The position numbers and the translations under genes are program-made. The notes below the pieces were generated by a model that did not search any database, was not told the DNA's origin, and was given only the letters and a program-made list of their open reading frames with translations. Positions 45,601 through 59,200 of a stretch of DNA of 64,000 bases are shown piece by piece; the first letter of the stretch is position 1, and every line of letters starts with the position of its first letter. This stretch comes from Anopheles merus (Eukaryota; Arthropoda; Insecta; Diptera; Culicidae), in contig NC_054084.1 in assembly GCF_017562075.2 (NCBI RefSeq), positions 36,149,999-36,213,998 of the forward strand, given 5' to 3'.

Positions 45601-47050
45601 AAAATATGAAGCACCCGATGCGCTTGTCGTGACGCGTGTGGCCGTGCTAAATCCGGTAGGCAGTACCCACTCCCGGAATCAAACTGACCTTTGCTCAAAC
45701 TGTTGTTGTTGTCGTTGTTGCTGCTCGTTGTGGCAATAAGTCAGGCGAAAGGGAAGAGTTATCGTGCGGAAAATGATGGACCACCAACACCACACCACGC
45801 GCTAGTTGCGCTTCTTTGGTAACGGGTAAAACGATCGATCGTAAGCTGTATGATCTGTTGCCTATTTCTATCATAAATAATCCATTCCCAGCTGGATGTT
45901 GTTGTAGTGGCAAGTAGGATAAGGCACAAATAAGTATAATGGCGATGAAAGATTGATAGCTATTTAGTGTGATGGATGATCAGTAAATAAATATTACTCT
46001 GTTGTTTAGGTTTAAACGTTGTTTTGTTTGCTTTGGCAATTTTTGATGCATTTGTGGAGCTTTTTCTTGGATTGCAATAACGGCTAAAATTAAAAACAAA
46101 TGGGTAAATTGAATTTAATGTAATGCAATCCACTACAATTGGGGCACACATTGGAGGAGCAAGCGCGCACACACTTTCACTTTTTGCCTCCAAAAAACCA
46201 ATGGACCCAATGGAGTTTGGAGCATTAGTGTGCCAATACGCCGAAAGCCATAAACTTAACGACTCACAGGACCGTGAGAGGAACAGTGGTGGGCTATAAA
46301 TCTTCGTTTATAACTGAGCAAACATACATCGGCGCCTAAGATTGATCCAAAATTCATGGCCATGGATGTACGAAACAACATAAAATTGCAACAATAATCT
46401 TGTTGCTAGACTGTTGAACACCTGGGTTGAAAAGCTCATCCTTTTGCCGTGCATCAGGAATTTGGTTTGTCGTAAAATAATTGCCTTTACCGTTGTGGAC
46501 TTTAAAAGGAAACCTTGTAACTGTTGCTAAAGCACGAACGAAAGTCGTGGGCCTATCTTATCTTCTTTTGCAATATGTTTTGTCGCGTGATGTTGAGCTA
46601 ATTTGAACCCAAACTGTACAGGGCGTGCCCGGCCAATTTTTCGTGTAGCTGGCTACACATTTGTCTAGCACAATATATCCTCCTATAGGGCAAGGTTACC
46701 ATTTTCATGTAAGAGCTTTGCGTGATTATTGTGCGTCAACGCTTCACCGCCTTTCATAATTCCGATAGCACGAGGCACTAGCGAGCATTTGAATTGGCTC
46801 AACTTTGTCACTAAACAACAATATGGCTAACAGTTCCTAATGTGTTTAGAGTGAGGAAAATAGAAGACAGCAGCACATACCTGATACAATTTTCCGGATC
46901 ACCCTCGCAGTCCGTATTGCAGCGGAAGCGCTCCCACGACAGCCATCCCATCGGCGGCGTCCTGGCGAGTCCGTTTTCGAGACTGTAGATGCAGGCTGGC
47001 AGCACGCCAATGCACAGCACGGTGGCGAGCAGCATCGTGGCACGCTTCAT
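39656..47050 (-). CDS. NAGA-like: Lysosomal alpha-N-acetylgalactosaminidase / alpha-galactosidase (GH27), six coding exons
   Basis: Removes terminal alpha-linked GalNAc or galactose from glycoconjugates in lysosomes or secretions. Exons: 47050-46881, 41114-40671, 40579-40418, 40340-40143, 40057-39893 and 39814-39656; about 432 residues. Start chosen at MKRATML, giving an immediate signal peptide; an in-frame ATG lies 36 bases upstream. Motifs: TPPMGWLSWERFRCNTDC, INVDDCW, VDYVKLDGCYS (nucleophile Asp), GPGHWNDPDM (acid/base Asp) and INxDPLGIQG-like VDQDPLGIQG. The specificity loop reads SCSWPVY, with Ser where alpha-galactosidases have Glu, which favours the GalNAc type. One base is missing near 40873 (TGCAGY to PGILGF), needed to keep exon 2 open. 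First intron 5.8 kb. The whole gene is antisense inside the long intron of the gene beginning at 31936. Confidence 0.95.
41115..46880 (-). other. Intron 1 of the GH27 gene
   Basis: No exon recognised. Holds a G run near 41129-41138, (GA) tract 42095-42109, and CG/CA tracts near 44992-45012. Frames around 43100-44130 and 44620-44930 are open on one or both strands but without a recognisable domain. Confidence 0.7.
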
Positions 47051-50000
47051 CGCTGTCCCTCCTTTACTTTTGCGCTGTGTTTGCATTGTGTGGTACGGGT
47101 TTTAATGTAGGCAACAGCAGACGGAGAATCTGTTCTGAAATGATATAAATGAAGGTATAACAATTAATATTTGTGCTATTAGGAATTATTTTAATATTAA
47201 GAATATCGATATCATTTTATGGGTTGGTATAAAGGGCCATGTTGTCGCTTGTTGCGATCATTAGGGCATTTGATCATTTAAATTAGCAAGTTGAATCTTT
47301 CTGTCGGTCAAATGAGTTTTAACACTTTAATACTTTCGTTACTAAAACATCGTTCCAAGCTGTTTTTAACCTTTCTTGAAAACATATTTTGGTTTCAGTA
47401 GAGACATGCAATCTTACTTGCTAATCTGAACGAGTATGCGACAATTCGGCGTATGATTACATATTTTTCAGGTTGAAAACCTAAGCCGTATAGTTTGGTC
47501 TGTGGTTTTGTATGGAGTGATGACGTCATTTCAGCCGCCAACTGTCAAACTTCATACAAAAAAAAAAAACTGACTAAAATCGTAAAGCGTCCCATTGATG
47601 TTTATTACTGTGGAATAAATTGATCCACTTTTATGCCTTTACCAATGTTACAGTTCTGCTTTGATTGTATTTTTTTTAATTTCAATCCCCGTTATCGACT
47701 CTTTAGATTGTCCCGTTTGGGGTTTGGACGATTACACACGATTACAATGTAAAGCTTTACGATCGACACAATCGCTCCAAGGTCGATATATTTGCATAAG
47801 CAGTTCCGTTTCGGCGCAATATGCCATTGGATTTTTATCCATTTCTTTATGGCTCATTTAAAGCATTCGCCTAGATTAAAAATTCAGCAATTATACAGTG
47901 TAATATTACAGGAAACAATTTCGTTCAACCAGTTGTGCCGAATCTCGCATGGCTTGGTACATACCCATATGCATAACATTTAATAGGGCTTTCGGGGAGG
48001 TTTGGTTGTAAAATAAATCCAATTACTGAATTAAGATGGAATCAAAACTTCATTTCAATTTGCGCGCTAATCATATTTCATCAAACACAGCACTGTGGCA
48101 CGAAGATACACACCCGCATCAGCCCCGCCGTTCCACTCATGACCAGGAAAATCGTTCGGTCGACGAAAAACTCGGTAATGAGACGGAGGCCCGCGTGAAA
48201 TGATAAACAATTTGCCGCGTACTTTAAGGCGCGTGGTGGTGCAATATAATCCTGCCCATCTCTCTCTCTCTCTTTCTTTTTACACACTTTTTTCCATCTG
48301 GTTGGTAAAAATCCTTTCCAATCTCACTGGTAGTAGGTGTCGAATATTAACGCTTGCCTTATTATGCTTCATTAGGCATTATGCAACCGTGTGTGATACG
48401 ACCACCAGCCGCCACAAATGACCATTGCGCACAGTTCGTTGTAACCCTGTCGATACAGCACCCTCTGCATGATGATTGACTGTGAGAAATTTCTTTGGGA
48501 GTGTACGGTGGTGTGCACACACAGGCCAGCTGGTCGTTTCCCTATGGGCGACGGAACTTTTTGCACCAAAGCTGTCAGCATGCTCTGGGGGTACATACCG
48601 GATACATCAAAGCATATGCAGCATGATCAAGCGAACGAGTTGTTCACTGTTGGGCGCGTCCCAGGCGTCCCAGTAATGACGGTAATAAAACATTTCGCAT
48701 TCTTTCTGTCATAAATCGTCTCCGGGTGTAATACGACACCTACCTTTCGACCTACCACCGAGAAGAGAACCGCGAAACCGTGTCATGATCGATCGATCGA
48801 TGATTAACTTTGCTCTCCCCGGGTTACGATCTGCACACGATGATGAGGGCGGAGAAGGTATAATTTGAATAGAATGCAAAAATAAAGTAGTTCCCCAATG
48901 GTGGTAGTGGTGGTCGGTCGTCAGCATCAATCATTTGGCTAACGCTCTCCGATTCGCTGTGGCTCAGTAAGATTTATTTCCTTGCTAGATCGATCTACTA
49001 CTCTCAGCAAAAGGCGTTGCTCGGCAGGGACGTAGCTTTGATGTGCATGCTTTGTGGGTTGTTTTTTCCCCCTCTTCCCCTGGTAATATGCATTAATGCC
49101 TGCTGGCTGTCACGAAAGTACACACACACAGGACAGCTTATAATTTGATGTATGAGGCGCCCATTGCAATCAACCAAAAAGAGCTACTTTACAATGAGGA
49201 TTAGCAACCAAAAGTGACACAATAACTAGAATTTAGCTACACAATGAGACTCATTTGTAGGTAATAATTTAGATGGTTGCGCTATCCATTCGAGATATTT
49301 TGGAGCATTTTGGATGAGGTACTCGAACAGAAACATTTGGAAAGTAGAATTGGAAAGAATTGACAACGTATAGCGGCGAATGTTTGGAATGTATTCATCA
49401 GCACAAAAGATAGACTTCTGCATTAATTATTTCCACCAATATAATACTTGTAATACTGTAACATGTAATTCTTATTATAGTTAATGTGTATTTTGCTCCT
49501 CAATCAATTTCACAATGCTTTGTGAATCAATTAAAAAATTAGACCTGAAGAAGTAAAATGCAAAATGATCGATTTCTTCGAAAAGTAATTAAAATACCCA
49601 ATAGATAAATTTGACAAACCTTTTCCAATAAAATTTAATTCCTTTCAAATATGATTTCGCACATCTCATGAATGAAAAATATTTAAAAGAGTATAACTTG
49701 AATAAAAATCCTTTTGGAAATTCAATTATTTATCATTTGACGCCTAAAGATTCATATGCTTCACATCTTTAAAAACTGTTTCAGAGCTTAAGCTTTTTTG
49801 AAGGAGCATTTTTGGTTCACTTCAATAAATGTTGCAAAACTAATTTCAATCCTAAAAAGAGCATATCAGCCAGCATTTATTCTTTTCATGATTTCAAGAT
49901 GTCTGAAGATCTATTTACACTCCTCTAATTATCAACTTCAATGTTATGCTAATTCCATGCATCTCCTCAATGCTCAATGAAAGTCAATCATTAGAGAGTC

Positions 50001-50232
50001 ACTCAACCTTGCACTTCGAACACTTCATTTTGTCCTTCAGTTCCGACCAAACATCAGCCTCCAAACACCCTGAGACTTAAACCGCCTGTTAGATCACATT
50101 TGTCCCTCCCCATCAGTCCTTGTTCGTTTATCGTACTTACTGACCGTCACAATAAGCTACATTCGTCCACTTCTCTGACCAACGCCAACACTAATGATCT
50201 CTTTTTCGGTTTTCTCTTGTTTTTTTTTGCAG
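47051..50232 (+). other. GH27 upstream region and rest of the long intron
   Basis: AT-rich, no gene recognised. The GH27 promoter should lie just above 47086; no clear initiator found. (CGAT)n at 48787-48801. Confidence 0.5.
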
Positions 50233-50253
50233 GCAAAAATGGCATCAACGAAG
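50233..50253 (+). CDS. 21-nt microexon
   Basis: A strong pyrimidine tract and TTTTTTTTGCAG precede GCAAAAATGGCATCAACGAAG, followed by the donor GTGAGT. With the phase-1 exon ending at 32044 it reads on without a stop (R-K-N-G-I-N-E-G/x) and keeps the phase. Its tie to the 31936 exon is inferred from phase, strand and the absence of a better partner. Confidence 0.5.
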
Positions 50254-53200
50254 GTGAGTCCTCACTAATCGCCACTCAAGCTGAGTCATACGGGTCGATC
50301 TCTACAACTCGCCCCAGTTCTAGTCCGCACCGTAAACATGGGTGGACCTAATTCTTGACCATCTGTAAAGTTTCCAAAGCTTTGCATACGGGCATGCGCG
50401 TCGTCCCTCGGTTCAAGATCAACTCTCCCACAAGAGCATCGCCGACTTGAGGGAGGTAATGTTTGTGCCCTCGGGCAAAATTACCGTTCCAATCGGGGTT
50501 CGAAATCAGATCAAGAGGCCCCGAACCGCCCCGTAGCGCGCCGGATGGAAGACATCGCGTTACGCGCGAAGGTCAGCGCACCATCAAACGCAAGTGGAGA
50601 TTGCCATTGAGGTGGTTGTTTGTGGAAAGGATGGCAATGATTAGAGGTGGACACACACCGATACAGAATATCGATGGTACCTTGAACTTTTTCGAACGAC
50701 TTGCGGCGGCGCCTTCATTAATGAGTGTGTATCCAGCGACGAGGCATCAGTGTGTCCGCCGCTCGGACCATTCGTCCGTCCCACCTTCACTCGTCGTTTG
50801 TCGTGGGAAATTGTGAAACAGTTAGATGTGGGGCGGGTTTGCACGGATGGTGCCTGACTTTATGAGCCTCTAATAGCCTGAAATTATAACACTCTCACGC
50901 CCCGGCATGAAAAAAGTACGCCAACGTACGGTACCGATGGCGTTGCACCGACGGAGCACCACCATCTGGTGTGTGAGGGGGACGATCAGTAAATTGTCCG
51001 TACATCCAACAGTACTACAGTTGATTATCGCGATCGGGTGAGATATCTTTTGGTGCGCCGGCACGCCTCGTTTCGGGGATTAGCGCAATCGACTGCGGTT
51101 GGAACATCGAAGGCACGGACGGCGGCTACCGCAGACCGAGAGATACCTTCGCGATTGTGACATTTGGATCAATCCACCGGCGGTAGGGAGTGGGACATAC
51201 CGGTAGGGCCAGCTGACATTTTGGGCCGGGGTTTTGGGGAGGGATCGAGCGTCGCACGTAAATCATCGACCGTAGGGTTTCTCATAAAAGGAAGTACGCA
51301 TTCGGTATTCAGAGGGCGAGAGGTGGCGGCGGCTGGGCTGCAATTAAGATGCGACGGTGAGGTGCGTAAAATCACTGCACTTGAAGTCGATTAGTAGGGC
51401 CTCTGTGGGAAGGGATTTGGGAGTGGTGGCAAATCAAACTGGTGCAACACCAACAAAGTGAGGGGTGTTCGTGTGTTGCAAAACCCCCGTAAATGGTGAC
51501 GAACGATTTGTTCGGAATCGGAATAATGATTATGATTTCATCGATGTGCCCCAGTGCTCCATATTTGAGCCTTTGAGTGGTGTACTGTTACAGCTTCAGG
51601 CCATGTTTTTTTTTATTAGGGCATAATGCAACAAAGTTTCAGATGCTGTGTGTAGAAAAAAAGCGCAAGACACCATGTGAAACTAATTGTAGCAAGAAGG
51701 GCAATTAGAACATAATTAGAGCCGAAACAGGGCCATTCAGAGCAAAATTCTGGCAGATCTTATCTACTCCAACAAAGCACAAAGTTAGCTCAAGCGGGGG
51801 CAATTCTGTAATCTTGTCTCCATTGGCCTGGAAGTCTTCCGCAACAATCGCCACCACAAACGCTGTTCACACCCTACAGAATAATGCGTACAAGCGTATT
51901 GACAGATGCCTTTAATTGCAGTAGAACAAGTAGAGCAGCGAGTCACAGGGGGTTGCTTCACTGTAAAAAGGACCGTGAGATCATTTGATATCTAGCAGTG
52001 GAACGATTGCGCCCAACTTGTTCACACACATACACAGCTGGCGAGCATACAGGAAGGAACTACAATCGTGTGCACCGTACTATCAGTATGTGTGCACATA
52101 ACTTCCACCTCCTTCATTGAAGTTCATTCGCTGGTGCTGAAGACATTAGGCCCGCTCAACAGAGTGGAGCGCCCTCACATTAACATCGCTCTCGGCGGGC
52201 GCGAAGTTATGTTTTCTCTCTTATTCCAGTGCGGGGAGATCGGGAGGGTGCATAAAATAGAGCCATTGTTATCGTGCCACCATCAACCACCGGGGAGGGT
52301 GTGGTGGTGAAAGAATCGGGCTCGTTGGAAGCGTTGAGTAAGCCAAAGGCAAAGTGCAAACACCAAATTTCCCCCGGCATGCTTGCGGCAAGGCGCGCTG
52401 CACTGCACAGGAAGTTGCGCATTGAGCGCTTGAGCGCTCGCGTAAACTGTTCGAGCGAAATGGTTGATGAATGGAAATGGCGGCTTACACCGGTCCTCCA
52501 CCTCGCCGTTTAAATATCGCTCCATTTGCGAATAATTCATATCGTTGGAACGATCCTTCCGAAAACATAAATGTGGCGTTCAAGCTCTTTAAGGAGGTGA
52601 GCGAGACATGATGATGAATTTTGGAATCATTGTGTGCGTCCATTTGGATGGATTGTGTAGTGCGCACATACATTTACGACAGGGAAGCAATAACGGGGTA
52701 AAAGGTTATGTTTCGGTTATGGATAACAATTTTCTGCAGCATGCTGTAAGGGAGGGACTGTTATATTTGACTCAGCCAGCTCAGAGCCAAATGCCATTTG
52801 CAGGCACGTGTTGTAGCAATGTACCCTGCAAATGGTCAAAAATGGTGGGCAATATTTTTTAACACGATTACCACCGCACACGGCGGCGGGGCGTAATGTG
52901 GCTTCGGCGCAAAGTAATGGCCTGACAGTAATTAGCCTAATAAATAGGTGGGTTTGGTGTGCATAGGCTTGCGCCGTACGCGCCCCGGCTGGCGCACTGC
53001 TCACAAACATATAATTAGTATTGTTCCCACTCGCGCGCGCCGTACCAGGTGAGCATAAACGAGAGTAGCGGGAAACGTCCATAAACTGGAGCAATGTGTG
53101 TGTGCTCTTGTTTGGGGGCTAAAGGTGGAGTGCAGTAGGAGTAGTAGTAGAGTGGTAAGGGCCTTTGGCAAGAAAACGATCACACGAAAGCGACATTTAT

Positions 53201-56200
53201 GACGTTGTATGTTTAACCAAAAAAATACAGATTTGAATGGGCATTACATTTGAATTTGCCTAGAGCGCTCCCTCACGGCAAACTGCTCAACTACTACGAG
53301 CCATTTGTAAGTGGTGGAATGGTACACTAAGATCATTTTTTTGTTTTGTTTTTTCATCCCAGGAACAATAGAAAGTGTGTGTGTGTGTGTGTTTGCGCAC
53401 TTTTCGAATCGGAACCAATTCAACTTGCGTCTGAGTTGTTTTTTCCCCCCACTGGCGCAACCCGAAGATCGCTTCCAGTTCACACGAAACATTGCGTAAC
53501 AACCGGCTCAACACATCCACCATCCACTCCTTCTCATCGGGTAGTTTTCCGCCTGAATGGCTTTTGTTTTGTTTTTGGCCGGGATTGCGAGTTTGCGAAT
53601 TTCCGATTTCGGATCAAGTTCAGCCACAGATTGAAGCGCGCGCTTTCAGACCACTAGGTGCTTGTGCTTCTGTTTGTTGACAACCTGCACGGGTACCGTA
53701 AACGTGGCATCACTTTTTCGATGGACACACACTTAGGTCAACGGCTCGGCACGCGCGTTGACAGCTGGTTAGCGGCTAGCCGGACGATCGGTGTATGTGC
53801 TTGCAAGGGCAAACGACACTTCTTCACCTTTCTGGCTTTTCCTCTTCTAATTGATTTGCGTTCGTTAGCGCTCTTAAGGGCGCTTTAGTTTGTTTCCTTT
53901 TGCGGTCGTTGACGGTAAAAGCGTTGACATTCAAAGTGGCAAAGGGCAGCTGAAGATGAGAGTTGACCAGTGTGTGATGGTGGACTATATTCTCACTGTA
54001 TGTACGAAGTTTGTGAGAACTTCGTACCAAAACACGTTGTCCAAGGAAAGGAAGTGACCTTTTTTTTTCGTTGAATTGAATGGAACTGAAGAACCAACCA
54101 CGGCTTACATCTGGCTGGCTGGCCGGTCTAGTGTTTGGATTATTTAATTAGACCGCTCACAGCTTTAAATGTCAAGCCCGAGGGGGTTGAGGAACAACGA
54201 TCGTCGAACACATCATCCAGTGGTTCGACATTAACATTCAGGCATGCATTTGCTGAAGGTTCAGTTCGTGCTACGGGGTGCTACAGTTTAACTCATTTGT
54301 TGCTACCCGTGAGAATCTTTCATCGCATCTTGTGCTGCGGCTTCTTTTTGTTTTGGTTTTATTGCTAATTTTTCGCCGCAAAATCGCCACTTTTGGGGAA
54401 TGTTTTAAAATTGTTACTAGTTTACCTCGTTAATACTTGTTTGAGTCAAAATAGGTTATCTTCAACTCGATCACACTACGGTTGATAGCCACCAGCATAA
54501 CCAGTAATAGAAATCGATCGTCACTTATTTATGTTTTCTGTACGCTCCGATAAAAACAAAATCTCGACTCTTTTAGCGTAACGAAACATTTTCAACATCA
54601 AAAATCACAATTTCATAAATGGATTTTTCACAATTTCACCTCCCAATTTTATCGGTGCGAACGCGTGTTTCTTGTCTGTAGGTGGCAAAGTACGAGTGTA
54701 AAATCTGTTTCGTATCATTATCATAAATTTTCGAATTAACACGCACGGCAGCACGTGCTGATGAACTGATGGACTCCTCGATAGTGCGCTATCAGTTCGT
54801 TGCATCGAATTTCCGTTTGATTGAATGGGACCACCACCCCGAGGGAGGGACATGAGGATCAGCGTACGAGTAACCGAGGCGCGACCTAAAAGGCGTGATC
54901 TGTATAGCTTTAAAGATGCTACACACACACACACACACACCGATCGATCGGTCTCATGATTTGCGTTTACATCCATCCGCATCATTAAGCTGGTGGTCTC
55001 TTTCGATAATACTTTCGCGGTGCGCTGCTGCGTAAGTGTTCGATTTTTTGGAAGGATTACAAAACGAGTGTGTACAGTACACACACCACACAGTGAGTGA
55101 AATTTGGCCGATCGTGTAAAAATCGATCACCGACATCGTGAAGTAAAAACAAACGCGTGCGTGTCTTGAAATCGACAGTTCATTCACTCTCACTAACGGC
55201 CCAATGGGCTCACGTTCGTAGCGTTACGCGCCGTAACGCTTCGATTAGTATGATAATTTATACCCGTCTTCCCCACCATATACTACCTTGACCGACACGG
55301 TCGCAGTGGCGTCGTGATCATCATCGTCGTCAGGCACAACACGATGGTGCTACCAGTGTTGTGTGTCTGCTTTTCTTTCTTTCTTCTGTGACGATTTTAG
55401 TGCCTTTCTAACCACCCTTCTTCTACACACCAAGGGGCTGCAGCAGTTCCATGCAATGAGACGACAATGTGTCAAATGCGAAGCGGGACCTAAACAACAA
55501 TCGCGCGCGACGGCAAAAATGGCCCTCGGCGGGAAAAAAGACAGAGGCCACGGGTGGGGAAGAGAAATAAACTAGGGAAGTAGACAAATGGGGAAAACAC
55601 AACATCTATCATGCTTTACACAAAGCGGGAAAGGTGATAAAAAGCGTACCCACAGTGTGCCGCCGGTTAACGTAAGCGCCGCAAGACGGAAGCACACGAG
55701 AGTGAACCGAAATGAGCCCTTCCTTCCCTTCATTACCCGCTGCAAATCAAACGGGGGAAGAGTGGTACAGTTTAGGGTCAGCGAGATGTCTTTTTAATTG
55801 CTAACGAAGCATTTGGCGGGGAGTTACACATTAAATTAATCTGTTTTAAATCAAAAGACTTCGAGCAAGCGACGAACCCTTGTTTTGCTAACGCGTGCGC
55901 ACCAAAATGATAGATTTTGATTTACCTTTTTTCCCTTGTTGTTGTAACCGATGGAGGCATGGTGATCCGCAATGGTCAGTTAAACGTGACCCCCGGCCAC
56001 TCTTACCCTCCCTCCCAATAAAACGTGATAACATGGGTGACATAGGATGGAAAGTGATTACGAAATTGAAAAGTTGCGATTGAAGTGCTAAGGGTGCCGT
56101 GCCGCAGTAGTTGCAACTAGAGGAGCTCGTGTGCAATAGCGTGCTGGGGCTGGCTGGCCGCGTGCCATTTATTGCGCCGGTGTTACGTTTTCCCCCCTTT

Positions 56201-59200
56201 CCTCCCATTGCCTTGCCTCGTTGCCTGAGCGGAATACTCAAACACTCTCTTCCCAAGCACGCTTCCGCACTGTGGTGTGTAGCGTGTGTGTGTGTGTGTT
56301 GGTATGGCGCGAAGAAATTTTCGCCATTCCGCTCGGTACGGTAAACAAAACCGAAAACGATCAATCAAGTCGTGTCCGGTTGCTGCACCCGAGACATCAA
56401 ATCGGTAGAAAAGGGTTGAACATTTTCATATATGGCAAAAAAAGCAAACGGAGGAGGCAAATGGTGGTTGCATATTTGATACAGACGAGCACATTCTGCT
56501 GCATAGCTGATCGTACTATTAGCAGCGTGATAATTTGTTCGTTTTCCTCTTTTAATTGTAGAGCAACGCGGAGGAATGTCGGCAGAAAAGTGACGCTGTA
56601 TGTCAAACACCAATTTTTACCTAATTCCAGTTTGCCCAATCGCTTGTCCTCTTGTTGTTGCTTGTTGATGCGAACGGAAAAACGCGTCACACAATATGCG
56701 GTAGTTACACACAAACCTCCCCCAAAAACAACCAACCACTAACGAGCACAAAAAAGCACACACATACACACGAACGCACCATTTCCCATCCCCCCGAATC
56801 TGGGCACAACAACCTTGCTGTTGCAGTTTCACACTACAGATTGTGATCGCGATGCAATTCGAGTTTCTTCGACGCATGCTTCCTTTTGCCACTGGCGACG
56901 GCTGGGGCAAGGTAGTCGAACACTCGCTGCGTGTCAGTGGGACAGTATGCGCAACACGACAATACGAACAACAGCAACCCTTTTGCAATGCTCTGATGTG
57001 GTGACAGACATTTCATTCTCACCTCACAGAGTCAAGCGCAAACATAACGCACCCCCGCCCGCTGACCCCGGCAAGGAATTTGACAAATTAACGGGCGGCG
57101 GACAACTTTAATTGACGTCTTTTACCGCGCTTAAAGAGCGTTCGGTTACTACTGAGTGTGACATCGGCTGAAGCACTTAGTAAACCACGTCGAACAAAGA
57201 GTTTGTTTTGTTGAAGTTCCTTGCACACAAAATGAGCATTTTTCGGTGTTTCTGTTTACCAGGCGACACATTTTTTCTCATTGTTGTCATTTCGTTGACA
57301 TAAAGATCGAAAACGATATTGTGTAACCCTTCAGGTAGGTTTCTGTTAGTGATATTATAGCACCAATCGTTAATACTGCCCGCCGTTACGCCATCTGCCG
57401 GAAAAAGGACCAATTAACGAACGTTGGTTTATTCTATCCGACCCTTTTCTCCACAGGAGGCGTGGAACACATGTGTTGCGATAAAGATCTCTCCGCCTGG
57501 TTTGTCGGCTTTCGCGATCGGTTACTAATTTCCGTCTCAAGCTGCGTATTTAATTTTATTGATTTTCGATCAGAAGATAATAATTGTCCCACTGTGGGTC
57601 GATTTAGAACGCAGATAGCAATGCTATTCAACCCCAGTTGGTATCGATCTCCATAGATTATGGAGCAATGGCTAGATGGCTGCTTTCCCTTTTGCTATCG
57701 AACCAGGGACAGGAAAAAAGGTTTCAATCGCGACAGAAGTTGAAGGAAAAAATTGAAAGCTTTTCCTTTTCACAAACCGTACCAACGGCCGTAGAAGGTT
57801 GTTGACGGACGTTAGCAAACGGTTATGGTATGGTCAAAATGAGAGCACTGAAACTGACTCACAGCGACGGATAAGCACGTCGTGGCACGTGTGGTGTTGA
57901 CGGCCGGGACTTAAAACTGTGATCATATCGGCAGTGACCATGGTGAGATTGGTGAGTGTCAAAAAATCACATCCATTAAGACCTGGGCTATGAGGAAGAG
58001 GGTGTGGCGTGTTACAGTTTTTTTCTCATCCTGCTTCGTTCGCACTAACCGTTTGCCACCAACTCGATTATCTCGATACGGTTCGTAGATCATAGTGGGT
58101 TTCTTCGGATTGGCTCTATCTGTGGATCACGCCTTAAGTCCTGCTTAATTCTATCTTAAGCGTGCCGCGACACCAGATCCGCAATTGCCTTTTAGCACCC
58201 AGGCGATCCAGCTGGACCTAGCGCCGACAGCTGTAAAGGAATCACAATCACATCCATCCAAAACTCACCATTCGTCGTCGGTGGCTAATGAGCGGGGCGA
58301 GAGAAGAGCTCTACTTAATTGCCCCCAGTTTTGCCCGATCGTAACCTTTGTGGTTTTGTTTTGTTTTGGTTAATCCAATTCGTGGCTGATTCACTTTCGT
58401 GCAGATTTTATTGTTAATGAAAACCGTCTAACGGCAAGGTTTTGGGAGCGTGCGCGCTCGCGCTGTTTTATGACTTATACTTAGATTGCAAAATAAAACA
58501 GAGCTATTTGCCGCCTTACAAGCGGCTGTTGTTGCTACCGAAAACACGAGCCCCAACACAAATCGTATCGCAAACAAACCCCGGGGAATGTTTTATTCAT
58601 CCGCATCCCCCTAAACGTCCGGCAGAATTGGGCATTTATTCGCAAGGAAAATGATCTCGAAAAACAACCCATCAAGAAGGTTTGATTGTTGACCCATTCT
58701 AACGGCGCCAGCCGCAAACGTCCGTCAGCACACGTTTGTTTTGAACATCCGCCTACGGTGTTGTTTGGCGCGTTTCGTTTGCTACATTATTTATTGCATA
58801 ATTCAGCACAATTTGGAGCGCCCACCTAGCAGTAGAATTAGTTTTTAACGTTCGATTTGAATGTCCGCTACAGTACTGCGATGGGAAGAGGTTCGGCAGG
58901 GCAAATGAAAGCTTTTGTGGAAAATAAAATGTGAAAGCAACATTCGCTTGCAGGGTCAGTACGCTTTATCATAAATCGAACCTTCACATTGACTTTGCGG
59001 GAGATAGCGCACACGGGAAGAGAGGGATATTTATTGCAATCGGTGGACGCTGTTTGCTAGCGTCTCTGCCGATTGAAAACTGCTTGCGTTGAGCCTGGGG
59101 TGAGAGGCATCGGATTATTGTGATTGCGGAACTAAAGTCAAATCCTTCCCCCTCATGATATGATGCTGGTCAAAACCATTGGAAAACATTGGATGATTTC

